A stretch of DNA of 64,000 bases from Stichopus chloronotus. Lineage: Eukaryota > Echinodermata > Holothuroidea > Aspidochirotida > Stichopodidae. Within the stretch, counting starts at the first letter, position 1, and every line of letters begins with the position of its first letter. The stretch spans positions 21,690,769-21,754,768 of the forward strand of contig CM037836.1 of NCBI GenBank assembly GCA_021234535.1, read 5' to 3'. The position numbers were made by a program, and so were the translations under genes. The notes under the pieces were generated by a model that saw nothing but the letters and a program-made list of their open reading frames with translations, had not been told where the DNA came from and searched no databases. This document shows positions 50,000 through 61,220 of the stretch, one piece after another.

Positions 50000-50195
50000 C
50001 TTTTGTTCTTTTCTTCAAGCAAGTTTAATATTAGCATGACTCCTAATTAACAGATTTGTCATGATCTGCAAATGACACCAATCTCAGAAAGTGCCCCAGT
50101 AAAGAGAAAATCAACAGTTTTTTTCTTTTTTTCTCATGTTGATGTCACATATATAATATTCATAAGCATGTGTTTTATGCCTCTCCCTAGTTTGG
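50000..50195 (+). repeat. Dispersed repeat E, copy 2
   Basis: Homologous to 32048-32235. It shares TTAACAGATTTGT, the GCCCCAGTA.AGAGAAAA block and ATAATATTCATAAGCATGTG-like sequence. Confidence 0.7.
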
Positions 50196-50410
50196 ATAAT
50201 GACAACATTCCTGAAATTCAAGAAAGCACGAATAGCTGTAGTTTCCGTTATGCACCCCCTCCACCAACCACACTCACACACACTCTCATCCACCCACATA
50301 AACTTACACCCAATGTGAATCACTAATATCAGTGGATAGTTTCATGAGTTAAATAGTCCTTCAGTCAGCCAGAGTCAGTAATCTAGCTGTTATTACGTCA
50401 GTTAATCTGC

Positions 50411-50464
50411 CAATCAATCAATCAGTCAGTTAGTCAGTCAGTCAGACGGTCAATCAGTCAGTCT
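50411..50464. repeat. (AATC)n/(AGTC)n tetranucleotide repeat
   Basis: Interrupted AATC and AGTC units, partly mutated. Confidence 0.85.
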
Positions 50465-50761
50465 TTCTGACTCTTAGTGGGTTTTGGGTTTCTGTTTAAA
50501 CCTTTGCGTATATAGAGCATATACCTGCAGAGAAGCAAACCGATTTTGCTTCCCTTTGCCGTTTGTAGCGATGCATCCATCGCTGACATGATTTCGAAAT
50601 CATACCCGAAGTCGACATTCCTCGGGGGAGTTAAGCTACGAATCATGTTTTTTCAACAGATATGAGGGAGGGAAGGTCGATTACATTAATGTTCTTGAAT
50701 TTCTAAGCAATTTAATGCAATGGACCCACTGGGCAGTCTTGTGTAGTTTTCGCAGACTTAC

Positions 50762-50878
50762 CAATACACGCGCGTTTCGCGTGTGTGGGACGCATTTCAT
50801 GTTTCTCACACCGTATACTCACACTCTGTTCGCTATTCACCACACGAGTAACAGTCTCAACTGAACTTGGGCCTACTC
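50762..50878 (-). CDS. Candidate minus-strand exon, phase 1-1
   Basis: On the minus strand, a very strong acceptor (TTTTTTTTTTCTTTTGAAG) leads into 117 bp ending at TATTG/GTAAGTCTG, a near-consensus donor. Two frames are closed. The third is open throughout, entering after two bases and leaving one, so the exon is symmetric (phase 1-1). It includes VVNSEQSVSIRCEKHEM. Phase 1-1 exons and a strand ending in a cysteine are common in extracellular modules such as Ig-like domains, but no diagnostic motif is complete, so that reading is speculative. This is the best exon candidate in the window. Confidence 0.33.
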
Positions 50879-52591
50879 CTTCAAAAGAAAAAAAAAAGAC
50901 CAAACTAAATATTTCCTATGCAACAAGCATCGCAGCCAAGAATTTCATAGCGAAATTTGCAATAGGCCTACATGTAAGGTGAATACAGCCAAATGACAAC
51001 GGACAATTGCTCCAATTAAACAACAGACGGATATGGTAAATGATACAGAGCTACCTTGCTTACAGATGGGTTCGACGGTTACAATGACACAATGCAAACT
51101 TGTTGCAGAATACATAAATGAGTGTATATTATGAGTAGGAAACAAGTAGCCACATAGTGCAATTATTACGGTGTAAATACCCACAGCCACTTTAATATAT
51201 ATGGAGTACATTTGATACACTGAGCAAACACAACTCTGATGGGGTGAGGGGGGTGACAACCCTTCCCCTAAATCCACAGGACCGTGTTCACACACCTAAA
51301 ATGTTCTTGTTTGAAAGTCTGTTATTCCAAACGGTACAACGATGAGCTGAACTGCAAAGCAATAGTTCCATCATAATCGGTATACACACTACCCGCCGAT
51401 TCATGATTTTGTCGATAAGTCACGGACCACGCCTGCGAACTTGCAAGCTACCGTGTTCAAGCACCGCTAGAAAATATGACACGAGGTAATATGTTCTGAC
51501 AATGTTCGTTGTTATTGTGGCATGTGTTATAATAGGAAACCTAGATATTCCCTTTATGAGCTAACATCGAAATTGTTGGAAAGAAATTGCACTACCGAAA
51601 GAATCCCGCCATCTCAGTTCATTTCAATATTCATCACTTGATGAGACGCACAAAATACGCATAATGTGCTAAAACCATGTCTCGAGAAGACCCTTTATGC
51701 GTACAGAACATGACGTGGTATCCAGATATACCATAATAGTTGAGGTACGTTGCTCTCGAGAAGGCATAAACATGTATGATATCATGTGAGGACTTGTTTG
51801 CCATGGACACGCCATAGGCTATGGAGTCTCGGCAATATGTTTGAAAACATCTCTCTCCTCTCCGAAACTGCCACTACGACTGGTGACACAGAATGTAAGA
51901 GCCAATCAATTCATCGTTTGTAAAGCAAAGTTAGGGGGTTGGCCAATTACTTAAGTACCTAATAAAGAATATTTTTGTATCGATCTGGCAGCATATGAAT
52001 CCTATTCAAAATACTGTAGAAGGTAACAATTTTTGAATACCAACATTCATAACAACACCGTCACACTCCTGCCAAACATGTACTTTTTCACACGTAGAAT
52101 AGCCCCATCGATTTTGCCTATACCCAAGTTTTTGTTTTTCTTACGCTTCTTTGTATTCTTTTAAACTTTTTGAGGTCACTAAAAAAAAAGCAAGATGTTT
52201 TTACAAGTTTACAAGTTTGTGTGTTCTCTCTCTCTTGTTTTTCAGTTACTTTGTATTAAACAACGTTTCCATTCTATATGTCACCGAGCTTAATATAAAT
52301 CCATTTATAGTAAAGGTCTTGAGATGCCGGCGAAGTTCATGGTGTCAAACAAGATCGTAAAAGTGACATCGAAGATTTTACAACTTTCCAGATGATGACC
52401 CCAGTCTCTCTTCTCTCTCTCTCTGTTTCTTTTTTTTTTCACTCTTCTCTACTGTTACTGTGAGCCCGGGGACCGTAATTCCATATCTGTTTTAGCAAGT
52501 TTCGTATTGGTCACCCACTGCATACATATGCTTATACATGCTATCGACAGCAGTATTTTATTGTGCATCTCATCGTAGGCCTAGATACAAA
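50879..52591. other. Non-coding stretch
   Basis: A strong acceptor at 52234-52243 (CTTGTTTTTCAG) precedes an open frame ending in a stop near 52358, but no good donor or recognisable product is seen. Confidence 0.4.
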
Positions 52592-52655
52592 GCCCCTCCC
52601 CCCCACCCTACCCTACCCCACCCCTCCCCTCACCTCACCTTACCCCACCCCACCA
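52592..52655. repeat. C-rich degenerate CCCTA/CCCCA repeat
   Basis: Runs of CCCTA, CCTCA and CCCCA units make a C-rich strand. The complementary strand has G-quadruplex potential. It is not a telomeric hexamer array. Confidence 0.85.
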
Positions 52656-52705
52656 AGTTCAATGGAAGGAAGAAAACAAATGCAGGCCTAGAGTTTTAGA
52701 TTTTC

Positions 52706-52862
52706 GAGGTGTGCTTTAAATCACACTCCTCAGGAAATTTAGGAGTGTGGTAGGTGTGCTGTTTTATTAAACTTCAATAGCATTTATCATAGTTCCCATT
52801 CTTTATCAAGGTGTGTAACAAATCGCACTCCTCACGGTGATTTGAGGTGAATGGTGGTGTGC
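52706..52862 (+). repeat. Tandem duplication of about 50 bp, spacing 102 bp
   Basis: Positions 52706-52760 and 52808-52862 share AGGTGTG, AATC.CACTCCTCA and a GGTGTGC block. Copy 1 contains a perfect hairpin, CACACTCCT/AGGAGTGTG (52722-52749). Confidence 0.65.
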
Positions 52863-55800
52863 AATTGCACTGGCACCCCTCAAAGCTCAAGGCCTGCAAA
52901 TGACAGGGCAAGACCATTTCATATTCTGGGAAGATCATAAAAAAAGGTAGGCCCCTTTCGCTGTAAACCAACCTAGGGTGGACATGCATTCCAATGACCC
53001 CAGTATGACTGAAGTACTGGAAGAAACTGACTATCAAGTAATATCACGTTATAAATGAGACCACTTTAAAGGTGCAACAATTAAGGGGCGCTTTCATTCT
53101 CTGTGGATGGAACTGTTTCACATCTATCTGTCCGTGTGGTATCTCTGTTACTTTTTATGAATACGGAATACACACGATGGATTAATTTCTAATGATCGCA
53201 GTACTTTCTGCCCCACGTAGCGGACGGCAGCCACGTACGACGGCTCCTCCGGAGAGGCTCTACGGCGGGCTAAATTTCTTCGTTCCGTTACAAGTTAACT
53301 CGTAGGCACGTTACCGTAACAATTACATCAGCAAATCGTATATATAGGAGTCACGTAGGGAACTTTGTGATCTCATACATTCGCATTTGCAGACTTTGGA
53401 GATAAATTATGGAATAGTATGTAAGTGACGTCAGGTCCAAATTTTGGAAATCGAACAAGAGGAAATCTTGACAGTCCAAAGAAACGGAAATTCGAGTGTC
53501 CATGACCGATTTACTGGAGGAGTCTCAGTTCTGGACTGCAACACTGGCCTGTGGAGTAATAATGTGTTGAAAGATTTTCCATCCTGCCGGTGGATTTCCA
53601 TGAAGGAGTGTCATTTTCCTCGATATGACGTAATGAGATATCGATCACGTGGTCTTTGGGTCGTTTTGGAGTTATTGAAGATGGTTTGACATCCTTCTCT
53701 TTGAAGGAGGAAAATGAAGACTGTAAACTGCATCCGTTACGAGGGCCCGTATACTAGTGATCGGGGACCCGGTTGGAGTGCATTTCTGTCGGCAAAAAAA
53801 AGTTATAACGTTTATCAGGTGTCATAGTGAGGACACCCTGGCGGCTGTGAACAAACCCATCTTCCTGTTGTCTTGTTTTATCAATTCACACGGTGGCCGT
53901 CTCCAATCAATACAGTTCTTCACTGTTTGGTGGAATTTCAAGGGTGCTCATCTCTCTCTCGTGTTCCTATTCACGAATTCGAGCATAAAAGACCTCTCGA
54001 ATGTTACTTCTCTCTCCACCACTCTTCTCCTCTCTTTTTTTCTCTCTCTCTCTATATTTCCTTCTTTTTGTGTGCCTTCGGTTTATCGAGAAGTGCCTAT
54101 CAAAGCTGTAATTGGTATATCGCTCTCACGGGTTGATTGTACGGCCACAAACGCCTTCATTTGTTCTCGTTGATTGCCTCTTATAACGGTTAGAACGATC
54201 CTTTTGTGTCAAAAATCTATTTAAGAGCGGAGAAAAGCTGATCACCGCAAACTGTCGAACAATAGACGGAGGACAAATCCTGTACACCCCTCACTGTAAA
54301 ACAGTTTTATCGTCGTCCATTCTGTAGTTTGGGAAGGAATAGATTATGTAATATATGGCCTACAGTACCCAAAGACTGTAGGCTCTCCGAGCGGCTCTCA
54401 TGGCTCGTGTGGGCGTTGGAAGTGTTGGTCCAACTATCAAATCAAGGTGTATCGTAATGGACACCGTGCGGACATCCCGAAGCATTTCGTTGAAAGATCG
54501 GGTTCAGTTCGTAAATGGTTGTCCAGAATGGAAGTATTGCGTGCCATGGTCGAGTCTTTCCCTTTGTTTTCTATCGTATAGCTCTTAATTACTTTTCCAA
54601 TGTAAAGTTGATTATTGACCCAAAGGTACCTTGCTCTGATCTCAGTTCAAAAAGGCCTTTCCGGTGTAAGGGAACATGGAGGGGGGGGGGGGTGGTCCAT
54701 AACTGTGACTTGATGTAAAGATACTGCGATATGATATGATAAGTTTCCTCTTGATAAAACGAGATTTTCAGTTACAGTAACTTTCGGCTGCGCTTCCATA
54801 CCCTATGGTAAGTTCTCTCCACTCCCAAATTGCAGTAATAACAATGTCAACCTAATCATAATCAACACAGGGCCAGTCAACCCTTTCATATAGTAGGGGG
54901 GTAGGGTAAATGTCTGAAAGGGAACAACCGTTTTAATGTTGGGGGAATGTCTGAGAGGGCACATTGAAAAATTTTACAACATGTACTATAACATCATCAA
55001 AGGGCATCGTATTCAGAAAAATTGACGGGTAATTGTGTCCGGTACATTAAATGTGTAAGACAGGTGAAATGAGATTCGCTTAACATTTAAGAGACTTTAA
55101 GTATACAGCTTTAACATTAACAAACAGTTCCCAGAGTAATAAATTACTTTGGGAGTGGAATTAAGAGCTCAGACGTTCAAATGTTGTTTCATTCACAGCT
55201 TAGTTTCTTAAAATAAACATATGTACTTGTTTCTTAAAGTTGTAAAGGAATGCCATATATTTGATTCACCGTAGCTTCGGTAATACCTATGGGTATGGGT
55301 GCCCATGGGTACTTGACACGATGGGTACCTTCTTGACGTGACTTAATGAGGGTAGTTCAAATCTCGGTGTAAAATAAAGTATAGTTAGATGACTCATTCT
55401 GGCACATATCATCCTTCCGTCTTTTTTCTTTTCAATTATATTAAACTGTTTTATTATTTAGTTGATCGAACTGTTGAAATATATGGGAAAGTCACGCGCA
55501 TTCACATATTGTCCATCAAATAAAATATAGCTTGTACAGAGAAGCTAAATGTATGGCATCAGTGTTTGTCTACTTAAGATGACTTCTTTCAATATCTTTG
55601 AGAAAAATAGCCAACGGAAGCCTATACTGCCGAGACACGACGTTGCCAAGACCCAAACTCGTCAGTACAGCTGTGATCAACTGTGAGTTTGACCGCTAAA
55701 TAGTTACAATGTGTCGGCATCGACTTATAGACAGGCAGTTTGTATTAGTAAAGAGCACTAAAACAAATAAAGTCTTTAATGAGTACTGGACGACTGGTCA

Positions 55801-56183
55801 TGGCCCGCAAAACTGACCTTTGTGTTAATTGAAAAGGTGATATAGGTGGTGTCCATCATGACAGACGCACCTCCCCCTGTGATCAGTGTTAAGTGAGGAT
55901 CATAGCCAGTAAGCGTACGAGAGGCATTATTGATCTTATCCATTTCAATCAGTTTGAAGGGGAATAGATCCAGGATGATCCAAACTTGGTTTTGGTCTGA
56001 ATTTCTTAAAAACCAACATACTTGGTCGTATCTCTATTGTTCCTATTTAATACCAATTAACGTCTTGTTCATCAAATAAGAAAACAAAGTCACTGCTGCT
56101 ATGCGCCATTTCCTTTCTATTGTTTCCCCCGTGATGATCCTCAGTATACGTCATTACTTGGAAGCGCGTTGCATTATGGTCGA
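52863..56183. other. Non-coding stretch with one promoter-like spot
   Basis: A GC-richer patch at 53215-53275 is followed by GTATATATAGG at 53338-53348, a possible TATA box, and TGACGTCA at 53426-53433. No first exon can be supported downstream. A G12 run lies at 54681-54692. A possible 36-bp exon at 54772-54807 has an acceptor TTTTCAG and donor ATG/GTAAGT but is too short to trust. Confidence 0.35.
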
Positions 56184-56594
56184 CATGGGCGTCAGCAGGT
56201 TTCAGAAAGTGAGGGGGACACTATACTATCTAAGCGGAGCGCCACCATTGGTTGGTGCGTAGCTAACAGAACATTTTGGGTACATAAGACCCCCTAGATT
56301 GCAGGAGACGGCCTTCCTGAGTCGTTCTTAGTTACATCAGAACCAGATCTGTGAGTTTTGTCTCACAAACTAAATTCCGACAGAAAGTACTGGTAGAAAG
56401 ATGCCGTCTTGACACCAAGGGAGACGAATTACACAGCGTCCATCGCAATTGTGATAGAAAATCGCACATATGCATGTGACTTTTTAATAACTGCTGTAAA
56501 AAGTGGGTGGGACAAATGATATGATATCCCCTCCACTTTTGAAAGTGTGGGGGGGGGACATGTCCCCCCTGTCCCCCACCTGTTGACGCCCATG
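56184..56594. mobile_element. hAT-like non-autonomous element
   Basis: The left terminus CATGGGCGTCAGCAGGT is matched inverted at the right end with one mismatch. Immediately outside lie ATGGTCGA (56176-56183) and AAGGTCGA (56595-56602), an 8-bp duplication with one mismatch. Eight-bp duplications are typical of hAT transposons. The element is 411 bp and has no transposase. G-rich blocks (GAGGGGGACA on the left, TGTCCCCC on the right) extend the inverted ends. Confidence 0.85.
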
Positions 56595-57727
56595 AAGGTC
56601 GATAACATGTAAAGCGGAGATATGAATCTGTTGACCTAACTTAGTCCTACGTACAGAATACCAACTGTGATAAGTCTTGAACAGTTCACCCCTTCCTCCC
56701 CGTAAGGGAATTTCCACCCCCTATCTGATCGTGAACAAGCCAACGACTTTTCAGACCAGTGGTATGATCCTCCTTACATACTCATGACTCATGTGAACAC
56801 AAATTGCATTCATAACTAAGTTGGGCAAGAAAACGTTGTTCAAGAGGAACCGTAATGAGTGTTTCGATTTCAATCTAGACTTAGAGTACATCTATTTACA
56901 AACAGTCACGAAAGTATTGGTTTTATTTTCGTATTGACTTCTTTTCAAAAATAATTTCAAACTTCCCGCCGTTGTTGTACAGCGTATCACCATTTTTGAA
57001 ATGCACCGACAGCATTATGTGACATGTACAGGTGGATGTGTGACGTCACGAATCCCGTAATTTCGCAACAACATGGCGATTTGGAAGTGAATAAAATGCA
57101 TAGTCATAAAAACTTGATATTTCCTTGGACGTGAATTTATTGTACTATACAGAATTGTGTCTTATTGTTTGAAAAAGAATATTTGATGTATCAGGACTAT
57201 CTGGAAGGCTGTACAACGGTTTTCCTTCCATAGTAGTACTTTGATTCGACGTTGAACTTCATCTGTTTTCTTGAGGGAGAAAATTTTATCCAATTGTTCA
57301 CTGAAGCGGTTCACCCTCCTCCCCTCCCCCACCTCGATCCCAACGATACACAACCCGATATACACGATAAACCTGTTTCCAAAACGAAGTCTCCATATAT
57401 ATATCTGAATCTTCCCTTCAGTGTCAGCAATTGACATGCAGTGGAAAATTCGCAACAATGCACATTTTCTCCAAATCATATCTCCCTACCCCCCCCCCCC
57501 CACCAACTGGCTAATTTATATTCTGCCAACCGCACTCCCTTCACAATGTGTGTAGGCAACAATACTACGATCACATACTAAGATTTTGCTTCGCAGATGT
57601 TAGGTGGAGGGGTTTGATGGGGGTTTCTACTCGATGACCCGAGAAACTTGAAAAACGTATTTAAGCGACACTTGTTTGAAAGGGGTGGGGTGACGTGAAA
57701 ATAAACAGAGAAAATGGGAAGGTAGGG

Positions 57728-57845
57728 ATGCCATTTGCGGGGATCTGGAGGGCAAAAAATTTTCATAAAAAGAATTGTCGGTGCGAATATACGCGCTAAC
57801 CGATGGTGACGCTCCGCTTAGATAGATGTAGCTCCGCTTAGATTT
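57728..57845. mobile_element. Fragment of the same hAT-like family, inverted
   Basis: Positions 57790-57825 are the reverse complement of 56226-56261 with few changes (GCTCCGCTTAGATAG is shared). Weaker homology continues to about 57728. The expected terminus is missing: a short duplicated GTAGCTCCGCTTAGAT-like block sits where it should be, so the copy is truncated or rearranged. Confidence 0.7.
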
Positions 57846-58681
57846 ATCTCCTCATTGGGGTATGGCAATATGGGAACCCAGTCATTAGCTTCTGGCGGCT
57901 CTCTTCAAGCAAACTGACATACGACCTCAGCAAAAAATATCTAATACATCTAAATGAGGAGTCGTCCAAAAAATTAAAACAATAAGGAGATTAAAGTTAC
58001 AAGATGACACAACACGAGTTGTTTGTTAGAAGTAAAGTTGTTAAGAGTGTCTCGCAAATGTTGTTTGCCTTTACCTTTGATTGATTCCACTTGTCAGTCT
58101 TACCGCGTCCGTTTTGTAACTTTATGATACCTCACAGAGCTTTCATACATAAGCCTATAAAGCAGCCGCTACCATAAAACCGTCTCACGACCAAGTTACA
58201 CGGTCTTGAAATAATAGGCATCCGCCATATATCTATATATACATTTCTATCTGCAGGTGTGAAAGAATTTGTTCTTGCCTCCTTTCATTTGCTCTGTTGA
58301 AGGGAAACTATAAGACGTCAATATCTACCTGCACGGCTACTTCCATTTTTGAATAGGGGGAATTTAAATTTGCGGAAGACGGAGAAAACGAAAGTAAAGG
58401 GAGGTTAGTAGAGGCAATCTTAGCGATGAGCAAAATGATGAAAAGCAAAAAAAAAAAAAAAAAAAAATGGAGCAAAGAGAGACCAAAAATTGCTTGTAAC
58501 GAGGCACACAAAACAGTGACGTAAATACATATATCTATTCCCATGGCGAACGTTGCAGTATCCCAGGAACGATTGCCGACCGTACTCAGTTCGACTTTCC
58601 ACAAGAACATTTTAGTCCTTTTTAGTGATTTGTGAGGTTACTGCTACACCCATCTTCCTTTTGCCTCCATGCTACACTTAA
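57846..58681. other. Non-coding stretch
   Basis: A poly-A tract lies at 58448-58467. No gene is supported. Confidence 0.5.
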
Positions 58682-59002
58682 GCCGTGAAGGCACTCACAC
58701 ACACAATCTCCAACAAATGCACTACTGTGTGCAAGTCCACGGTATGTGTGCGGTTACCTGACAGTGAAGGCAAGAGTGCACACATATACTTCCTTAGTAC
58801 CTCAACCAGTCAGCCAACAAACAAGACATGGGACTTTAGTCAGAGCGACTCTTCATTTGGCCCTTACTGTATTATGTATAATGTATGCGCCTCTCTCTCC
58901 CCAGATTTTGTGCAGTCGCTTATGCAATGTTTATTTCCTGAGTCCTCTGACCACTTTCATTTTCCTGCCTGCATTTCTGAAAACCCATTTCAAGGGCCAT
59001 AA
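58682..59002 (+). CDS. Open frame with protein-like composition, no start codon
   Basis: About 106 codons are open between stops, within DNA richer in G+C than its flanks. The first in-frame ATG comes late, so it would have to be an exon continued from upstream. The sequence is cysteine-rich and includes CVRLPDSEGKSAHIYFLST and WDFSQSDSSFGPYC. An overlapping frame of 95 codons weakens the case. No family is recognised. Confidence 0.2.
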   Translation, partial: AVKALTHTISNKCTTVCKSTVCVRLPDSEGKSAHIYFLSTSTSQPTNKTWDFSQSDSSFGPYCIMYNVCASLSPDFVQSLMQCLFPESSDHFHFPACISENPFQGP

Positions 59003-61181
59003 ATCGGGAATCAGTGCATGTACGTTTCTGTAAGGGGCTAGGCCTATATGTTTAATGGCATGCATGCTCCAAGGACACCTGAAATTTATTTAGTGACCAC
59101 CTTTGAACAGAAGAGTAGGGTGTGCTGTTTCCTGGCAAATATGAATCTATACACTTTATTTACAGGGATGTTGTGAAGGATGTTTGTGGGCAGTTTGGTG
59201 CAACGCAGGACCCGACCTGCTGTTGGTATACGCCACTCACGTGTTTAGTCCCCTTCCCTTGATTCCCAGGCAATACCCTCAACGTGGTATCTCACCTGTG
59301 CCATCCCTCGTGGTCGTTGTCCACTTATTATAGTTGTTACCTGTGATGGTGTACCATGCAGGTACACGAATAGATGTTATAAATATAAATGCTACATTCG
59401 ATAGACTCGCATGCATCACACTATGAAGGAATGTTGTTCGCCGTTATCACTAAAGCACAGACTCTCTTTAAGAGTGATACCAGTGGGAAAAAGGTCGTCC
59501 ATTCTCTCCTTTCTTGTTTGTCTGACGTTAGGACCTACTCGAGTCAGGGTCTTTGCAAAAGAAATAGAAAAAAGCAGTAACATTTAACGTTGTCGCATAC
59601 TTTCTTAACATAAACAAGGAGGATGTCTATTATAAAAGAACACAAAAAAGAAGAAGAAAAGAACAAAAAGGAAAAAAAAGAGGGGGGGGGGTAAATTTTG
59701 ACCTCGTGTACATCACAGTTACTAGTTAGCGACCGGTGGTATTCTGTTTTCTGTAGAATGAAACAGTTCATACTTCAAATGTCATACAGAGGCAATTCAT
59801 CTTAGTAAGCAAAGCCATCAGTGCCTTTAAGAATTTTTACTGACCGCAATTTGTTACTGATAGCCTGCACATAGCCTACACATGGTCTGCTTTATAGTAC
59901 ATACTTTATATATACTACATGTAGGTCATGTGCATGCTTTGTATCGACTCGGTGTATAGACTATGTGTAGACTTACCCATCGGCATAAATATATATGTGG
60001 ACGGTTATTATATGAACTGTAGTTATATGGTCGCGTGTGCATGTATAGGCTACATTGTGTGATATATACAGACAACCACCCTTCTATTTGAAAGCATGCA
60101 ACAGAAATGACTACATCAAAAGAAGGGAAGCAAAATCGAGGAATGCCAGCCCTTTGTGGATTTTGATTGCTGAATTAACCCCGAGCGATTTAAAATCTCT
60201 GAGCGTGAAATTAGCAATACACAAAAAAAAAATATCGAAATATAGAACGAATTAAAGAGATTTGCTGATTTATTGACGGTAGAGACGAGATCTAACAGAC
60301 TTAAGGAATGTGCCGTCAGCAGTCCATATCTTTAATGGAAGCAATAACGTCCTTATATTGTGGATTCAAAAGCCTTGTTAAGTTTGCCTTAGGCCCTCTT
60401 CAACCAAATCAATGTACACAGAAGAAGCACACCTTACAAAGTATTCTGCAAACAAAAATTCTTTTCAAGTCTGTCAAAAAAATAAAACGCTCAAAATCTC
60501 GTCATCCCCCGCATCCGAATGGAGCGTCCCTTGTGTACAGAAGCCAACGTGATCACACTAGAAACCGCCGCAAGATACGTGCAAAGTGTTTGAACTACCT
60601 AATAGGCTTTTCAACATAGAATGGAACACCTTTACAACTATCAAAAGATAGTAGAATAATGGAATGCTTGTAAATCCCGTCCCGTGGCTTGAAAAACCTA
60701 GCTGTGAAGGAGGATCGCTTATATAACTAGGTAAAATAAGAGTTGAAAAAAAGGAGAAAAATAAGCCTAAAAAAAAAAAAGTAAGGAGGGCATGCAGCGG
60801 ACGTTGTGTTTGTGTGTGTGCAAAAATATCGCAGTCTGCCTAGCTGTCAGTCAGCATGTAGTTGTGTGTCGAGTACGCGTCATTAAACCGAGCACATCGT
60901 CAAATTCACACCTAAGCTGTCGAAGCCATCCACAAGATTGCAGATTAGCTTATGCCACCTTGTGTAACGAAGCGAGGAAAATGTGCCCGGACTGCGGGTT
61001 ACAGGAACGACCTAGGGTACATTAGTTGTATCCAGAAGGATTTATCATATTTTTTTTTTATTTTCGGGAGTTTCTTTCACCGCTGGTTCGATTTCTCAAG
61101 ATTATTTTTGTTATTATTTTCTATTTTCTATCTGGTGAATTCGCACATTGATACAACGCCGTGATTTCCCTTTGATTTTAG
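59003..61181. other. Mostly non-coding, with one GC-richer patch
   Basis: Positions 59166-59340 follow an acceptor-like TTTATTTACAG and are open in two plus frames. A minus-strand exon with donor CACAG/GTGAGA at about 59289 is also possible. The strands conflict, so I call none. A G10 run lies at 59682-59691. Confidence 0.35.
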
Positions 61182-61220
61182 AGAGTTCTGGATCTTTTTA
61201 CCGATGGGACAGGTGCAAAG
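61182..61220 (+). CDS. Candidate 39-bp micro-exon
   Basis: The acceptor CCCTTTGATTTTAG and a near-perfect donor GCAAAG/GTAAGAA bracket 39 bp. Frame 1 reads RVLDLFTDGTGAK. The length keeps frame. All three frames are open in so short a segment, so coding evidence rests on the splice sites only. Confidence 0.25.

Noticed and set aside
59115..59135. AGTAGGGTGTGCTGTTTCC resembling the family 2 MITE terminus (also near 52756)
   Set aside because: No TTAA edge and no inverted partner within several hundred bases.
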